Assembly: GCA_963715635.1 (NCBI GenBank)
Contig: OY970261.1
Coordinates: forward strand, 1,736,001-1,800,000
Length of the DNA: 64,000 nucleotides
From: JAPKZH01 sp963715635
Lineage (GTDB): Bacteria; Acidobacteriota; Aminicenantia; Aminicenantales; UBA4085
Reading direction: 5' to 3'
Made by a program: the position numbers and the translations under genes. Below are positions 1-8,691 of this stretch, in pieces. The notes beneath the pieces are model-generated. The model was not told the origin of the DNA. It did not search any database and worked only from the letters and a program-made list of their open reading frames with translations. Position 1 is the first letter of the stretch. Each line of letters starts with the position of its first letter.

Positions 1-974
1 TCATACGCCACATCGCCAAATCCGTACTCACCTTCAACACATGTCGTCGCCACGCCAAACAAACGTGACGGAAACTCCATTACGAATTTCTCTTCATCAC
101 GTGATGCGATGAAGCCCGCTTGTCCGCTGCCATAATTCATGTGGATACCCAATGACTGAATATCGCCGCAAGCGATGTCGCCGCCATACTCGGCGGGCGG
201 GTTGATGACTCCGAGCGAGATCGGGTCCACACCGACGACGAATATCGCGCCGTTCTCATGGGCAATCTTGCCAATCTCTTCCGCCTGCGTTTCAAGAAAA
301 CCCAAATAGGACGGATTCTCGATAAAGACCGCCGCGGTCTGGGCGTCGATCTGCTTGCGTAGCGCGTTCAAGTCCATCAAACCAGTGGATGGGTCGAAGG
401 GAACCAGTTCCACTTCCATATCGGGCTTGATGTAGCCGCGGACCATCGAGAGTTTATCGGGCATCACCGTCGCAGGCAGGAGCGCAACATTTCTGCCAGT
501 GATACGTCCCGCCATGCGGAGGGCTGTCCCAGTCGCCTGAAAACCGTCATAGACAGGCACATTGACCACATCCATGTTCAGTAATTCAGCCATCATGCTT
601 TCATATTCGAACAACGCCTGAAAACGTCCGTGATCTTCGTAGGGCTCGCCCGCATACGCCGTGAGGAATTCACCGCGCGAGTTGACCTCGTCACACACCG
701 CAGGGATATGATGCTGCGCGCACCCCGCGCCGAGGAAACTCAGCATCTCGCGTGTGGACTTGTTCTTCGAAAGCAATCCTTCCACGTGGCGCACCAGCGC
801 GGCTTCCGAGAGAAGCGGCTCCGGCAACTTCATCTTGCGTTTCAAGCGGATGGAGTCGGGAATGTCCCCGTAGAATTCCTCCACGCTTTTGGCATTCACC
901 GCCTTCAGCATTGCCTCCTTCGTGGCTGGCACGGAATTGGGAATATAGGGATAGACGATTTTCTTTTGGCTCAT
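1..974 (-). CDS. gcvPA: Glycine dehydrogenase (decarboxylating) subunit 1-like, 3' end off window
   Basis: N-terminal 324 residues of a GcvPA-type PLP protein. In the family this is half of the glycine cleavage P-protein, which decarboxylates glycine and passes the aminomethyl group to lipoyl-GcvH. The start ATG (972-974) gives MSQKKIVYPYIP. Visible family signatures are SFLGAGCAQHHIPAVCDEV, SRGEFLTAY and VYDGFQATGTALRMAG. The frame stays open to base 1, so roughly 110 residues of a usual ~440 are missing beyond the edge. The sequence is divergent: the stretch usually read as YTPYQPE is AYAGEPYEDHGRF here. It is divergently oriented to an MttB-family methyltransferase, which suggests a role in methylated-glycine catabolism rather than the housekeeping system (inference). 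Confidence 0.8.
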   Translation of the reverse strand, partial: MSQKKIVYPYIPNSVPATKEAMLKAVNAKSVEEFYGDIPDSIRLKRKMKLPEPLLSEAALVRHVEGLLSKNKSTREMLSFLGAGCAQHHIPAVCDEVNSRGEFLTAYAGEPYEDHGRFQALFEYESMMAELLNMDVVNVPVYDGFQATGTALRMAGRITGRNVALLPATVMPDKLSMVRGYIKPDMEVELVPFDPSTGLMDLNALRKQIDAQTAAVFIENPSYLGFLETQAEEIGKIAHENGAIFVVGVDPISLGVINPPAEYGGDIACGDIQSLGIHMNYGSGQAGFIASRDEEKFVMEFPSRLFGVATTCVEGEYGFGDVAY

Positions 975-1460
975 AGGGTTGCTCCATTTTTGCCCATACT
1001 GTTATGGATTTTCAGCATATTATAATTCAAGTCAGAAAGTTGTCAACTCGGGTCTTGATCTAAGACGCGGATCTGAACAACACTCGAGTTGACAGACGTT
1101 AGATACCCCATCAAATTCCTTGTCCAGATTCTTTTGCCTCGCGAGTTCAAGACTGGCCGTTAACGTTTCCATCGGTGTGCCGCTTTCCAATCGGAGCGCG
1201 GCTCCCGGACGACAAGATAAGCAAGGACCTCTCGGGTAAAGATCCAGAAGATGAAGATCGGTTCAAGAAGCGGGGCGGTGACGCGGCTTCGTCGATAACG
1301 TGGCTCGAAGGTATCTAAACTGTGGGGTCGAAGAAGCAGATTTCGCTCGTGTTCCTTGCTTTTCCGCGATCCATTCCCTGAGGAAGCACCTGAATTCTTG
1401 TTAAGAAAATTGTAAGATATACCGAATAATGGATGATTTACAATAATGAAGGAGGATACG
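975..1460. other. Divergent intergenic region
   Basis: This 486-bp gap separates gcvPA (leftward) from the mttB-like gene (rightward). It contains the inverted repeat at 1041-1094. A minus-strand reading frame through 1160-1669 exists but runs antisense into the methyltransferase gene and has no recognisable domain, so I do not call a gene. The stretch 1170-1380 is denser in GC than its flanks and could be the remnant of something else, but nothing in it is recognisable. Confidence 0.5.
1041..1094. promoter_or_regulatory. Inverted repeat, candidate operator between gcvPA and mttB-like gene
   Basis: TGTCAACTCG at 1041-1050 is matched exactly by its reverse complement CGAGTTGACA at 1085-1094. 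A smaller hairpin (GTCTT, 5-nt loop, AAGAC, 1052-1066) lies inside. It sits 67-120 bp upstream of gcvPA in a divergent intergenic region, a usual place for a shared operator. No regulator gene is adjacent, so the binding protein is unknown. Confidence 0.4.
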
Positions 1461-2921
1461 ATGTTAGAGACGAGGAGACCAAAGCTGGACATGCTGTCCA
1501 AATCATTCATCGACCAGATTGTTTCTGAAGCATTGGATGTTCTGGGAAAAAAGGGCGTGCTCATCGAGAACGATGAAGCGTTGCGGCTTCTGGCAGACGC
1601 AGGATGCGAATGTAAAGGGCAAACGGTGTCGTTCAAGCAAAACCTTGTCGAAGAGTCCCTGAAAACCACTGCTCATTCCATCAAAGTATTTGAGCGCAGC
1701 GGCGATCTGGCGATGACTCTGGAAGGTGATGCGATTCACTTTGATCCGGGCTCCGGGGCGTTGACGATTTTGGATCCGGTTACATTGGAAGAAAGAAAGC
1801 CGGTAACCAAGGATCTCATCCGTTTTGCGATATTGACGGATGCCCTCCCTCACATTGCGGCACAGAGTACAGAGATGATTTCCACCGATGTCCCCGAAGC
1901 CATGCAGGACAGGTATCGGTTATACATCGGGCTGCAGTTCAGCAAAAAACCGGTAGTGACGGGTACTTTTGCTGTGGAGAGCTTTGAGATCATGAAAGAT
2001 ATGCTGGTGGCAGTCCGGGGGAGTGAAAAAGCAATGAGGGAAAAGCCCCTGGCAATTTTTGACTGCTGTCCCTCACCGCCCTTGAAATGGAGCAACTTGA
2101 CCTGTCAGAATCTCATCGATGCCTCCAAGGCGGGGATTCCCGCCGAACTGGTGTCTATGCCGCTGACCGGGGCCACGTCTCCGGTCACTCTGGCCGGCGC
2201 ATTGGTACAACTGACTGCCGAAAACCTGAGTGGTATTGTCATTCACCAATTAGCCCATCCGGGATCGCCCATCATTTTTGGGGGTTCTCCCGCGGCGTTT
2301 GATATGCGGAAAGGAACGACGCCCATGGGAGCCGTGGAGACGATGATGATCAATGCGGCTCATGTACAGATCGGGAAATATCTGGGGCTTCCCACTCATT
2401 CCTACATGGGACTTTCCGACGCTAAAAGCGTCGACGGACAGGCGGGTTTGGAGACAGGAATGGGAGCGCTCGTTGCGGCTCTAGCGGGTGCGAACGTCAT
2501 CTCGGGTCCGGGTATGCTGAATTTCGAGAGCTGTCAGAGTCTGGAAAAACTCGTTCTGGATAACGAGATCTGCGGCATGGCTCTCCGGATGGTCAAGGGT
2601 ATCGAAGCCCGGGGAGATCGATTGGGTGGCGATCTGTACGGGGATATTTACGATGGTGCACATTTTTTTACTTCGAAAGAGACGCTTCGGTGGTTTCGTG
2701 AGGAACTGTATCAGGCCGGTTCGGTGATTGACCGCGACAGATATGATGTCTGGATAAGTCATGGCAAAAAGAGCGCCTGGGATCGGGCGTGCGGGGAAGT
2801 CGAGAGAGTCATGAGTTCCTACACCGTAGAACCACTGCCGGACGATTCGCTCAAAGCACTGATGAGCATCATGAAGCACGATGCCCAGCGAATGGGCATC
2901 GATCTGCCTCCTTTGGATTGA
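1461..2921 (+). CDS. MttB-family (trimethylamine/betaine-type) corrinoid methyltransferase, non-pyrrolysine
   Basis: A 486-residue member of the MttB superfamily, which moves a methyl group from a quaternary or tertiary amine to a corrinoid protein. Start chosen at ATG 1461 because AAGGAGG (1449-1455) lies 5 nt before it; the upstream in-frame ATG at 1446 would put that site inside the gene. Family-like segments are ALRLLADAGCECKGQTVSF near the N-terminus, FDPGSGALTILD, and a C-terminal half rich in GG and GPGMLNFES motifs. The frame is read through without an internal amber codon, so it is not the pyrrolysine-dependent TMA enzyme. Substrate (glycine betaine, carnitine, proline betaine or other) cannot be told from sequence. 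No corrinoid protein gene is in the window. The divergent gcvPA hints at a glycine-derived substrate. Confidence 0.8.
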   Translation: MLETRRPKLDMLSKSFIDQIVSEALDVLGKKGVLIENDEALRLLADAGCECKGQTVSFKQNLVEESLKTTAHSIKVFERSGDLAMTLEGDAIHFDPGSGALTILDPVTLEERKPVTKDLIRFAILTDALPHIAAQSTEMISTDVPEAMQDRYRLYIGLQFSKKPVVTGTFAVESFEIMKDMLVAVRGSEKAMREKPLAIFDCCPSPPLKWSNLTCQNLIDASKAGIPAELVSMPLTGATSPVTLAGALVQLTAENLSGIVIHQLAHPGSPIIFGGSPAAFDMRKGTTPMGAVETMMINAAHVQIGKYLGLPTHSYMGLSDAKSVDGQAGLETGMGALVAALAGANVISGPGMLNFESCQSLEKLVLDNEICGMALRMVKGIEARGDRLGGDLYGDIYDGAHFFTSKETLRWFREELYQAGSVIDRDRYDVWISHGKKSAWDRACGEVERVMSSYTVEPLPDDSLKALMSIMKHDAQRMGIDLPPLD

Positions 2922-2952
2922 AGGTAGGTTATGAAACATTTTTAGTGAATGA

Positions 2953-3320
2953 AAGCCAGACGCGGAGAAATGGGACAAGCGCTATCCTCATGTCTCCGCC
3001 TCCTGGAAAAGCAACTGGAGCGAGATTGCGACCTTCTTCAAGTTCCCGCCGGAAGTCCGGGCTCTGATCTATACCACAAATCCGATCGAATGCCTGCATC
3101 GGAAGATCAAGAAGGTCGCCAAGAACAAAGCGAGCTTTCCGAATGACCAGGCGCTCATCAAGCTGGTTTTGCTGGCCGTGGAGGAGGCTTAAAAAAAATG
3201 GACGTTCCGCCACAGTTACTGGGCTATGATATACTCGCAGCTGATGATCTTCTCTGGAGATCGGTTGGGGAAGCAGGCTTAAATGGAAGAACGAAGTTTA
3301 CACAGAATATCTGACACTCC
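2953..3320 (+). mobile_element. IS256-family transposase C-terminal remnant with right terminal repeat
   Basis: Translation from 2953 gives EKWDKRYPHVSASWKSNW, then IYTTNPIECLHRKIKKVAK and FPNDQALIKLVLLAVEEA. These are the C-terminal signatures of IS256/Mutator transposases (cf. YTTNPIEGLHR). A TAA at 3190-3192 interrupts the frame, which resumes as KKWTFRHSYWA and ends SGDRLGKQA at TAA 3280-3282; another stop (2950-2952) lies just before. Everything N-terminal of it is missing. The sequence 3295-3320 (TTTACACAGAATATCTGACA then CTCC) resembles an IS256 terminal inverted repeat and abuts repeat copy A, so the right end of the element is intact and the left part has been deleted. Confidence 0.8.
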
Positions 3321-3321
3321 T

Positions 3322-3498
3322 CTAACGGGAAAAGGCAAATTTCACAAAACAAAAGACTTAACAGGCTAAACCATTGAATTCTATCGAGTTGGCCCCACCC
3401 CCCTATTCGAGCGCTGAGTTATGCCCGCTCGGTGCCAGCCGATTTATCCTCAGCCAGCGCCCCCTATTCTACGGTTTGTCGTTCTTCTTTTCAACCAC
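3322..3498. repeat. Kinase-associated dispersed repeat, copy A
   Basis: About 177 bp starting CTAACGGGAAAAGGCAAATT, repeated in the same orientation at 6882-7058 and 9063-9171 with small differences. It includes conserved blocks ATCGAGTTGGCC and CGCTGAGTTATGCCCGC. Copy A begins exactly where the IS256 end stops, so the portion present in copies B and C further left (σ54-like site and TGCAATAAT block) is absent here. Confidence 0.8.
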
Positions 3499-3583
3499 GT
3501 GGTAAGCGCTTTGGGGGAGAGTGTCCTATTAGAGAACGAATTGTTCATTTCGGCTGTCCGATTTGAGCCTGTGGGCAAGTTTA

Positions 3584-6500
3584 TTACTCTAATCCCGCCA
3601 GCCTCTTCCTGGCATCCTCGACTTCAGGCAAGCCGCGGTCGGCGTCCTTCCAGAGTTCGAGGAAGCGCCGGTATCGCTCCGCCGCTTTCGTCTTTAAACC
3701 TTTTTGCTCATAGAGCTTGCCCAGGAGAAAATGATATTTGGGATGGATAAGGAAAGGCTCCCTGTTTTTCGGGTAAAAAGCGGTCAACCGCTCATATTCG
3801 GCAATGGCTTTGTCAATCTCCCCGTTCTTCTCGTAAGCCCGGGCCAGCACGTCTTTAAGAAAAGGACTGTTGTAAACTATGAGATTACTACTATACGCAG
3901 TCGTTGACAAAATCCTAGGCGGTGCCTTTTCAAGCAGAAGGATGGCCTCCCGAGCCTTACCTTCTGCGAGCAATATCTCGCCGGCCAGATAATTGAAGTA
4001 AAAACTTTCTTCAATTTCCGGTCCGGTTAAAAAAGTCCTCATATCTGATAACTTGAGCTTTGCGCTATCGACACGGCCCTGTTTTAAATCCATGAGGCCG
4101 TTATATAATCTGATGCGAGATTTCACATTCTTTAACCCGGGATATCTTTTAGCGAAAAAAGCTTCGGCATTTTGGAAATTATCGCGACTGAGTCCAAGTC
4201 GTCCTTGGTCATAATAAGCCCAGGCTTTGATCTCACTAGCATAAGCCTTCGTCTCTTCGCTTCCCGTTGCGTCTGCTATTTCCGCAGTTTTTGCCAATTC
4301 ACTTGATGCCTTTTCTAGGCTTCCCAGCCAAGCCCAGTGAAATCCCTTGAGCAAATACCCATCCAATGCGGCACCGGGAGACTTGGCCACCGCAATCAGA
4401 TGATCCAGCCACCGGCGGGCTTCTGCATAATCTTGTCTTAACGCCGAGATATAATGAAGTCCAATAATCGACATAAGAAAATCAGGATTTACCCTCAAAG
4501 CCTCTTTGAAGTTCGCTATCGCATCATCAATCCGCCCCATCCGAAAATAAAGATTGGCCATGGAGTCCAAGGGATTGGCATCTCCGGGGGAAAGAGAAAC
4601 ATACTTTTTATACAACTCAAGAGCTTTCTCAAAATCTCCTTTAGTCCGCCATGCTAAAGCCACGTAGCCAATGACTTCTGCGTAATTGGGATCAAGTTCC
4701 AATGCCCTATTAAATTCTTCCATAGCTTTGTCGAGATTGCCACGAAAGTTATAAAAGCCCCCAAGTAAGTTGTGGGCTTCTTTTTCATTAGGATATTTAT
4801 TGGCCAATTGTTCCAGAATACGGATTGATTTTAATTGATCGTTCTCGATATAGTCCGCATAATCAGATTCGATATAGAGCCTTTCTTTTTCTGTCGCCTT
4901 CTGGGCATAAGCCATCGCTTTCTTGATCGCCTCGTCTCTGGCGCTGATCTCATTCAGCGATTGGTATACATAGGCAAGCTGATAATGAGCCATGGCAAAC
5001 GTCGGGTCAAGTTTAAGGGCATTTTCAAGAGAATTCCGGGCTTGATTCCAATAGAACTTGCCGAGCTCTTCAGTTCCTCTCAAATAATGATTGTAAGCTT
5101 CGATGGAAGAGGTCGTCACTTCACTGACGGGCATTTGACCTCCGGCCGCCTTTTCCGATGTCACGCCAAGGCCCCGTGAAATTTCCCTGCTCAGCTCATC
5201 AATTTGAGTTCTCAGGATGCTGTCAATGCCCTCGCCCCTTGAACTGGCGCTTTTAAGAAGCTTTTTTGTTTCCACGTCTAATACTTTGATATCCGTGGCG
5301 AACATGTTCCCGGCTTTAGTGAAAGTTCCGATGACAATAGCTTCTATCCCTTCCAGGCGGCACAGCTCGAAGCCCGAATCTTGGTTAATGATCTCCTCAT
5401 CTCCTTTGCCCAGCTGCTTGAGAATATCGTGCATCCTCTCCCAGGTCGCCACATAGTGATTTCCAGCTTGTTCGAGGCTTGTGATCAAGAGATTCGGGAT
5501 AGCTTTTCGAAGGTCATCAAGAGATTTGTCTCCGGTCAGATTTTCAAAGCCGACGACTGCAATGGAGTTCTCGATTTTTGGGGCCGGAACAGGTTTCTTT
5601 TTGGGAACAAAACGCCAGGCCACGACCGCAATTATGGCGAGAGCCGTCACAACAATAGCCGGCAGAATAAGCTTTCTCAGACTGAATTTGACCGTAATTT
5701 CTCGTGAAGTGAAGGTCTTTCTCCTGGGAACTGCCCGCTCTGCAGTTGGGACGCCTCGCTCAATTTTTTCGAGTTCCGATCGCACGTCTTCAGCACCCTG
5801 ATATCTTTTCCCTTTATCTTTATCTAGGCATTTCAGAATTAGGCCGCTGAGGTCTTGGGGGATCTGCGCATTCAGCTCTTTCGGATCCCTCGGAATTTCG
5901 CTCTTCTGTTTAACGCCAACTGTAAACGGTGTGTCACCTTCAAAAGGCACCTGCCCGGTCAGCATCTCATATAGGATAATACCCAGCGAATAGATGTCCG
6001 AGCGCGGGTCAACCCCCTTCCCCTCCACCTGCTCGGGTGACATATATTCGGGGGTTCCGATCATCACCCCGGCGCCTGTGATCCCCTTGATCGATATAGA
6101 CCGGGCAATCCCGAAATCCATGATCTTGGCGTTGCCCTCCTTGTTGACCATGATATTGCCCGGCTTCAAATCCCGATGAACAACTCCCACCCGGTGAGCT
6201 TCAGCCAGCCCTTCGCAGACCTGCTTGGCAATGAATATAGCTGTCCCCACCACGAGTTGCCGGGCTCTTCGGATGAAGCTCTTGAGGTCCTCTCCGGACA
6301 CGTACTCCATGGTGATGAAATAATTGCCAGCTTCCCTGCCCAGGTCATACATCCGACAGATATTTTTGTGCGAGATATCCCGGGCAATTTTGAGTTCATT
6401 CCTGAAGCGGTCGATCGTGTTCTTGTCAGCCGACACCTCGGGCTTGATGAGCTTCAGGGCCATCTTGGCCTGAACTTCCTGGTCGAAGACCTTGTAGACC

Positions 6501-6709
6501 TTACCCATCCCCCCTTTACCGAGCTCCTCAATGATCTGGTAGCGGCCGGCAAAGGTGGAGCCTGTGGTGAGCTCTTCTTTGGGGACTTCGAGAGTTTTGG
6601 TGAGAGATGGCTTGGCGTCAGTCGAAGAAATCAACTGCGTCCCGCAGTCAGCGCAAAATTGCTTGGTCTCGGGATTCTCAGAATGACATTTCGGGCACTT
6701 GACGGTCAC
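3584..6709 (-). CDS. Zinc-ribbon Ser/Thr protein kinase with transmembrane segment and TPR domain
   Basis: A 1041-residue signalling protein. Residues 1-27 form a zinc ribbon (CPKCHSENPETKQFCADCG). Residues ~50-315 are a Hanks-type kinase with the P-loop GKGGMGKVYKV, catalytic loop HRDLKPGN, DFG and APE-equivalent (GTPEYMSPEQ). One membrane helix follows (LILPAIVVTALAIIAVVAW). The outer part has a FlgO-like region (SIAVVGFENLTGDKSLDDL) and then many TPR units, e.g. NYAEVIGYVALAWRTKGDF. Start is GTG at 6707-6709 with AAAAGGGA upstream. By family it would phosphorylate Ser/Thr targets; ligand and substrates are unknown. A σ54-like promoter lies 93-108 bp upstream and a decayed paralogue lies at 8729-8953. 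The repeat flanks the gene on both sides. Confidence 0.93.
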   Translation of the reverse strand: MTVKCPKCHSENPETKQFCADCGTQLISSTDAKPSLTKTLEVPKEELTTGSTFAGRYQIIEELGKGGMGKVYKVFDQEVQAKMALKLIKPEVSADKNTIDRFRNELKIARDISHKNICRMYDLGREAGNYFITMEYVSGEDLKSFIRRARQLVVGTAIFIAKQVCEGLAEAHRVGVVHRDLKPGNIMVNKEGNAKIMDFGIARSISIKGITGAGVMIGTPEYMSPEQVEGKGVDPRSDIYSLGIILYEMLTGQVPFEGDTPFTVGVKQKSEIPRDPKELNAQIPQDLSGLILKCLDKDKGKRYQGAEDVRSELEKIERGVPTAERAVPRRKTFTSREITVKFSLRKLILPAIVVTALAIIAVVAWRFVPKKKPVPAPKIENSIAVVGFENLTGDKSLDDLRKAIPNLLITSLEQAGNHYVATWERMHDILKQLGKGDEEIINQDSGFELCRLEGIEAIVIGTFTKAGNMFATDIKVLDVETKKLLKSASSRGEGIDSILRTQIDELSREISRGLGVTSEKAAGGQMPVSEVTTSSIEAYNHYLRGTEELGKFYWNQARNSLENALKLDPTFAMAHYQLAYVYQSLNEISARDEAIKKAMAYAQKATEKERLYIESDYADYIENDQLKSIRILEQLANKYPNEKEAHNLLGGFYNFRGNLDKAMEEFNRALELDPNYAEVIGYVALAWRTKGDFEKALELYKKYVSLSPGDANPLDSMANLYFRMGRIDDAIANFKEALRVNPDFLMSIIGLHYISALRQDYAEARRWLDHLIAVAKSPGAALDGYLLKGFHWAWLGSLEKASSELAKTAEIADATGSEETKAYASEIKAWAYYDQGRLGLSRDNFQNAEAFFAKRYPGLKNVKSRIRLYNGLMDLKQGRVDSAKLKLSDMRTFLTGPEIEESFYFNYLAGEILLAEGKAREAILLLEKAPPRILSTTAYSSNLIVYNSPFLKDVLARAYEKNGEIDKAIAEYERLTAFYPKNREPFLIHPKYHFLLGKLYEQKGLKTKAAERYRRFLELWKDADRGLPEVEDARKRLAGLE

Positions 6710-6799
6710 TTATGGTCCCTTTTATAACGTGTGGCTAAAGGTTATCAAGGAACGGGAGGATTAGTCAACTGAAAATAGATTAGGCGAATAAGTCAAGAC

Positions 6800-7058
6800 G
6801 GTGCCAAAATAGTGCCAACTTGTTTGCAATAATGATGCAAACTAATGAGTCTTTTCGAGAAATACTGGACAATAACAAGCACTAACGGGAAAAGGCAAAT
6901 TTCACATAACAAAAGACTTGACAGGCTAAGCTATTGATTTTTATCGAGTTGGCCTCCCTCCCCCCTTTTCGTTCGCTGAGTTATGCCCGCTCGGTGCCAG
7001 CCGATTCAAGCTCGGCCGGCGCCCCTTATTGTACGGCTTGTCTATTGTCTTTTCAACT
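6800..7058. repeat. Kinase-associated dispersed repeat, copy B (longest)
   Basis: The fullest copy. It begins GGTGCCAAAATAGTGCCAA (6800-6818), continues through the TGCAATAATGATGCAAAC palindrome and the CTAACGGGAAAAGG block, and ends in CTTTTCAAC near 7058. It is located immediately upstream of the intact kinase. Shares its left ~80 bp only with copy C and its right ~55 bp only with copy A. Confidence 0.8.
6802..6817 (-). promoter_or_regulatory. σ54-like -24/-12 promoter of the kinase gene
   Basis: On the minus strand the site reads TGGCACTATTTTGGCA. Compared with the σ54 consensus TGGCAC-N5-TTGCA it keeps the -24 GG and -12 GC at the right spacing, with one core mismatch (G for T). Predicted initiation is near 6790, about 80 nt before the GTG start. 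The same 16 bases recur at 8982-8997 ahead of the kinase remnant. A TTTGCA-N7-TGCAAA palindrome a little further upstream (6824-6842) is a possible activator site. No rpoN or enhancer-binding protein gene is in the window. Confidence 0.45.
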
Positions 7059-7166
7059 GCGCATCCGCCTCATGTTATCTGCAAGCGCTCGTCTGTTTCC
7101 TAGCATCTTCAAAATTACCTCTTCTATTTTGAGTTGAATTTTACATTCCATGACGTAGCGATTTAT

Positions 7167-7355
7167 CATCCCCAACGAGGGGATGAGGCAAAATTGGCGG
7201 ATGAACGCTCATCAAGCCAGCGCGACAGAAAAGCAAATTATTATAAATAATTTGACAACCGGCGACTCCTTGATTTAACATCCCCAACGATGGGACGAGG
7301 CAACATCGGTGCCTTGAATGCTCATCAAGCTGGCGCAGCGGAAAAGGAGTTTCTT
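7167..7355. repeat. Two tandem ~77-bp hairpin-forming repeats
   Basis: Copy 1 (7167-7243) and copy 2 (7279-7355) both begin CATCCCCAACGA, continue with GAGGCAA and GCTCATCAAGC, and end in GAAAAG followed by an AT-rich tail. Copy 1 can fold CATCCCC with GGGGATG, then TGGC-GATGA with TCATC-GCCA. In copy 2 the second stem becomes CTTGA/TCAAG, a different pairing in the same place. They lie 140-330 bp upstream of the secreted propeller gene in the same direction. They could be a structured leader RNA or a small palindromic element. I recognise no known riboswitch family. Confidence 0.5.
7226..7243. repeat. 18-bp direct repeat, left copy
   Basis: CAGAAAAGCAAATTATTA, identical to 8692-8709. The pair brackets the secreted propeller gene and its terminator. 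The sequence here is the tail of the first tandem hairpin repeat. Confidence 0.7.
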
Positions 7356-7494
7356 ATTCTTTGCATTGCGGGGATAAGGAGGTGACAGCCGTTGATTGTG
7401 ACTGAATGAGGGGGGAGTTCTCTTTTTTTTGCTTTGAAAAACAGAGTGTTGCTTATTATTCGTAGTCAACCAAAGTTTAAAGGAGGGTTTAGAT

Positions 7495-8547
7495 ATGGAA
7501 AAGAGGAAATCCAGGCTCGTCGATTGGTGGTGGCTGTTGCTGCTGCCGATCGCAGTATTCGTGGTCGCTGGTCAGATCGGCGGAGCGAGCGCTGCCGCTA
7601 AGGCCGGCGAGTTCCCGGCCTTCATCGCGATGCCGGGCGTCACCCCCAGGGGCGTTGCAGTCAACAAGGTCGGTAACGTCTACGTCAGCTTCGGGGAGGT
7701 CCGCGCGGACGGCGAGCACATCCTGATTTGGAAGTTCACGCCTGCCGGGAAGCCGTCGTTCTTCGCCGAGATCGGCAGGGGGACGATAGGAGGCCTCGCG
7801 GTTACCGCCAACGGAGACCTCTATGTCGCTATGGCGGCCGGGGCCGACAAGGGAGTCTGGCGGGTGGACCGGGAGGGGCAGAAAGAGCTCCTGCCGAACA
7901 GCAATCAGATATTCTTCGCGAATGGCCTTGCCTTCGACGATCGGGGCACCCTGTATGTCACCGAATCCGTATCGGTGGTCTCACTGCCTCCTCGCGGACC
8001 GGGCGGTATCTGGCGCATCCCGCGCGGGGGACAGGCGGAGTTGTGGATGCGAGATGAGCTCCTCAGGGGAACCGGTGCGCTGGGCCAGCCCGTCTGGATC
8101 GGAGCCAACGGCATCGCTTACTACCATGGCAACCTCTACGTAACGAACACGGAGAAGGGCACCGTGATTCGGATCCCGGTACAGAAGAACGGCAGTGCCG
8201 GGGAACCCGAGTGGTGGTACCTCCAACCGGTGCCTGAATCGCTGCCAATATTGTCTACATTATATCCAGTAGTTGGTGGGGACGGCATCGCCCTCGACGT
8301 GCACGGCAACCTCTATGTGGCCGTGTTGACCCGGTCTGCGGTCGTTCGCATCAACGCCCAAGACCTGTCGCAGGAGACGATTGCGGTATTTCCGCCGAAT
8401 CTGCTCGACTTTCCGGCCAGCCTCGCCTTCGGCACGGGCAAGGGTGAGCGGACGAACCTCTTCGTGACCAATCTGGGAATGGGGAAGTGGGCCGGCCCCA
8501 GCCTGGTAAAGATCGACGCCGGCGTGCCGGGCGACCCTCTCCATTAA
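7495..8547 (+). CDS. Secreted NHL/SMP-30-type beta-propeller protein
   Basis: 350 residues with AAAGGAGGG upstream of ATG 7495. The N-terminus has charged residues then a hydrophobic stretch (WWWLLLLPIAVFVVAGQIGG) ending near ASA, a plausible Sec signal. The rest is a repeated propeller: GVAVNKVGNVYVSFGE, GLAVTANGDLYVAM, GLAFDDRGTLYVTES, GIALDVHGNLYVAVL and SLAFGTGKGERTNLFVTNL. This spacing is that of NHL or SMP-30/gluconolactonase-like propellers. Enzymatic activity cannot be assigned. The gene is visibly GC-richer than its AT-rich surroundings. It is bracketed by an 18-bp direct repeat and lies between repeat copies B and C, which suggests it was inserted. Confidence 0.75.
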   Translation: MEKRKSRLVDWWWLLLLPIAVFVVAGQIGGASAAAKAGEFPAFIAMPGVTPRGVAVNKVGNVYVSFGEVRADGEHILIWKFTPAGKPSFFAEIGRGTIGGLAVTANGDLYVAMAAGADKGVWRVDREGQKELLPNSNQIFFANGLAFDDRGTLYVTESVSVVSLPPRGPGGIWRIPRGGQAELWMRDELLRGTGALGQPVWIGANGIAYYHGNLYVTNTEKGTVIRIPVQKNGSAGEPEWWYLQPVPESLPILSTLYPVVGGDGIALDVHGNLYVAVLTRSAVVRINAQDLSQETIAVFPPNLLDFPASLAFGTGKGERTNLFVTNLGMGKWAGPSLVKIDAGVPGDPLH

Positions 8548-8597
8548 GTCGTCGCGGGTGATCGGTTTCGCCGCGCCATTGTGCGCGTGCGCAAAAG

Positions 8598-8640
8598 AGA
8601 GGCCGAACGGGTGGGAAAGTATATAATCCGGCCTCTTTTA
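8598..8640 (+). terminator. Rho-independent terminator after propeller gene
   Basis: AGAGGCCG (8598-8605) pairs with CGGCCTCT (8629-8636) and is followed by TTTATCC. It lies about 50 bp after the stop codon. The loop is long (23 nt). Confidence 0.6.
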
Positions 8641-8691
8641 TCCTTGGAGCGGCTGTCTTTCGATGAAAAGGAAGGCGAAGTCTGCTAGCTG

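Noticed and set aside
1160..1669. 169-aa minus-strand ORF in the gcvPA-mttB gap
   Set aside because: Over 200 bp of it is antisense to the methyltransferase gene, and the intergenic part shows no recognisable family.
1461..2921. Pyrrolysine-containing MttB
   Set aside because: The frame is continuous with no internal TAG, so it belongs to the non-Pyl branch.
7167..7355. Possible CRISPR fragment (two repeats)
   Set aside because: Only two units, about 77 bp each, diverged from each other and with internal structure; no spacer pattern and no cas genes.
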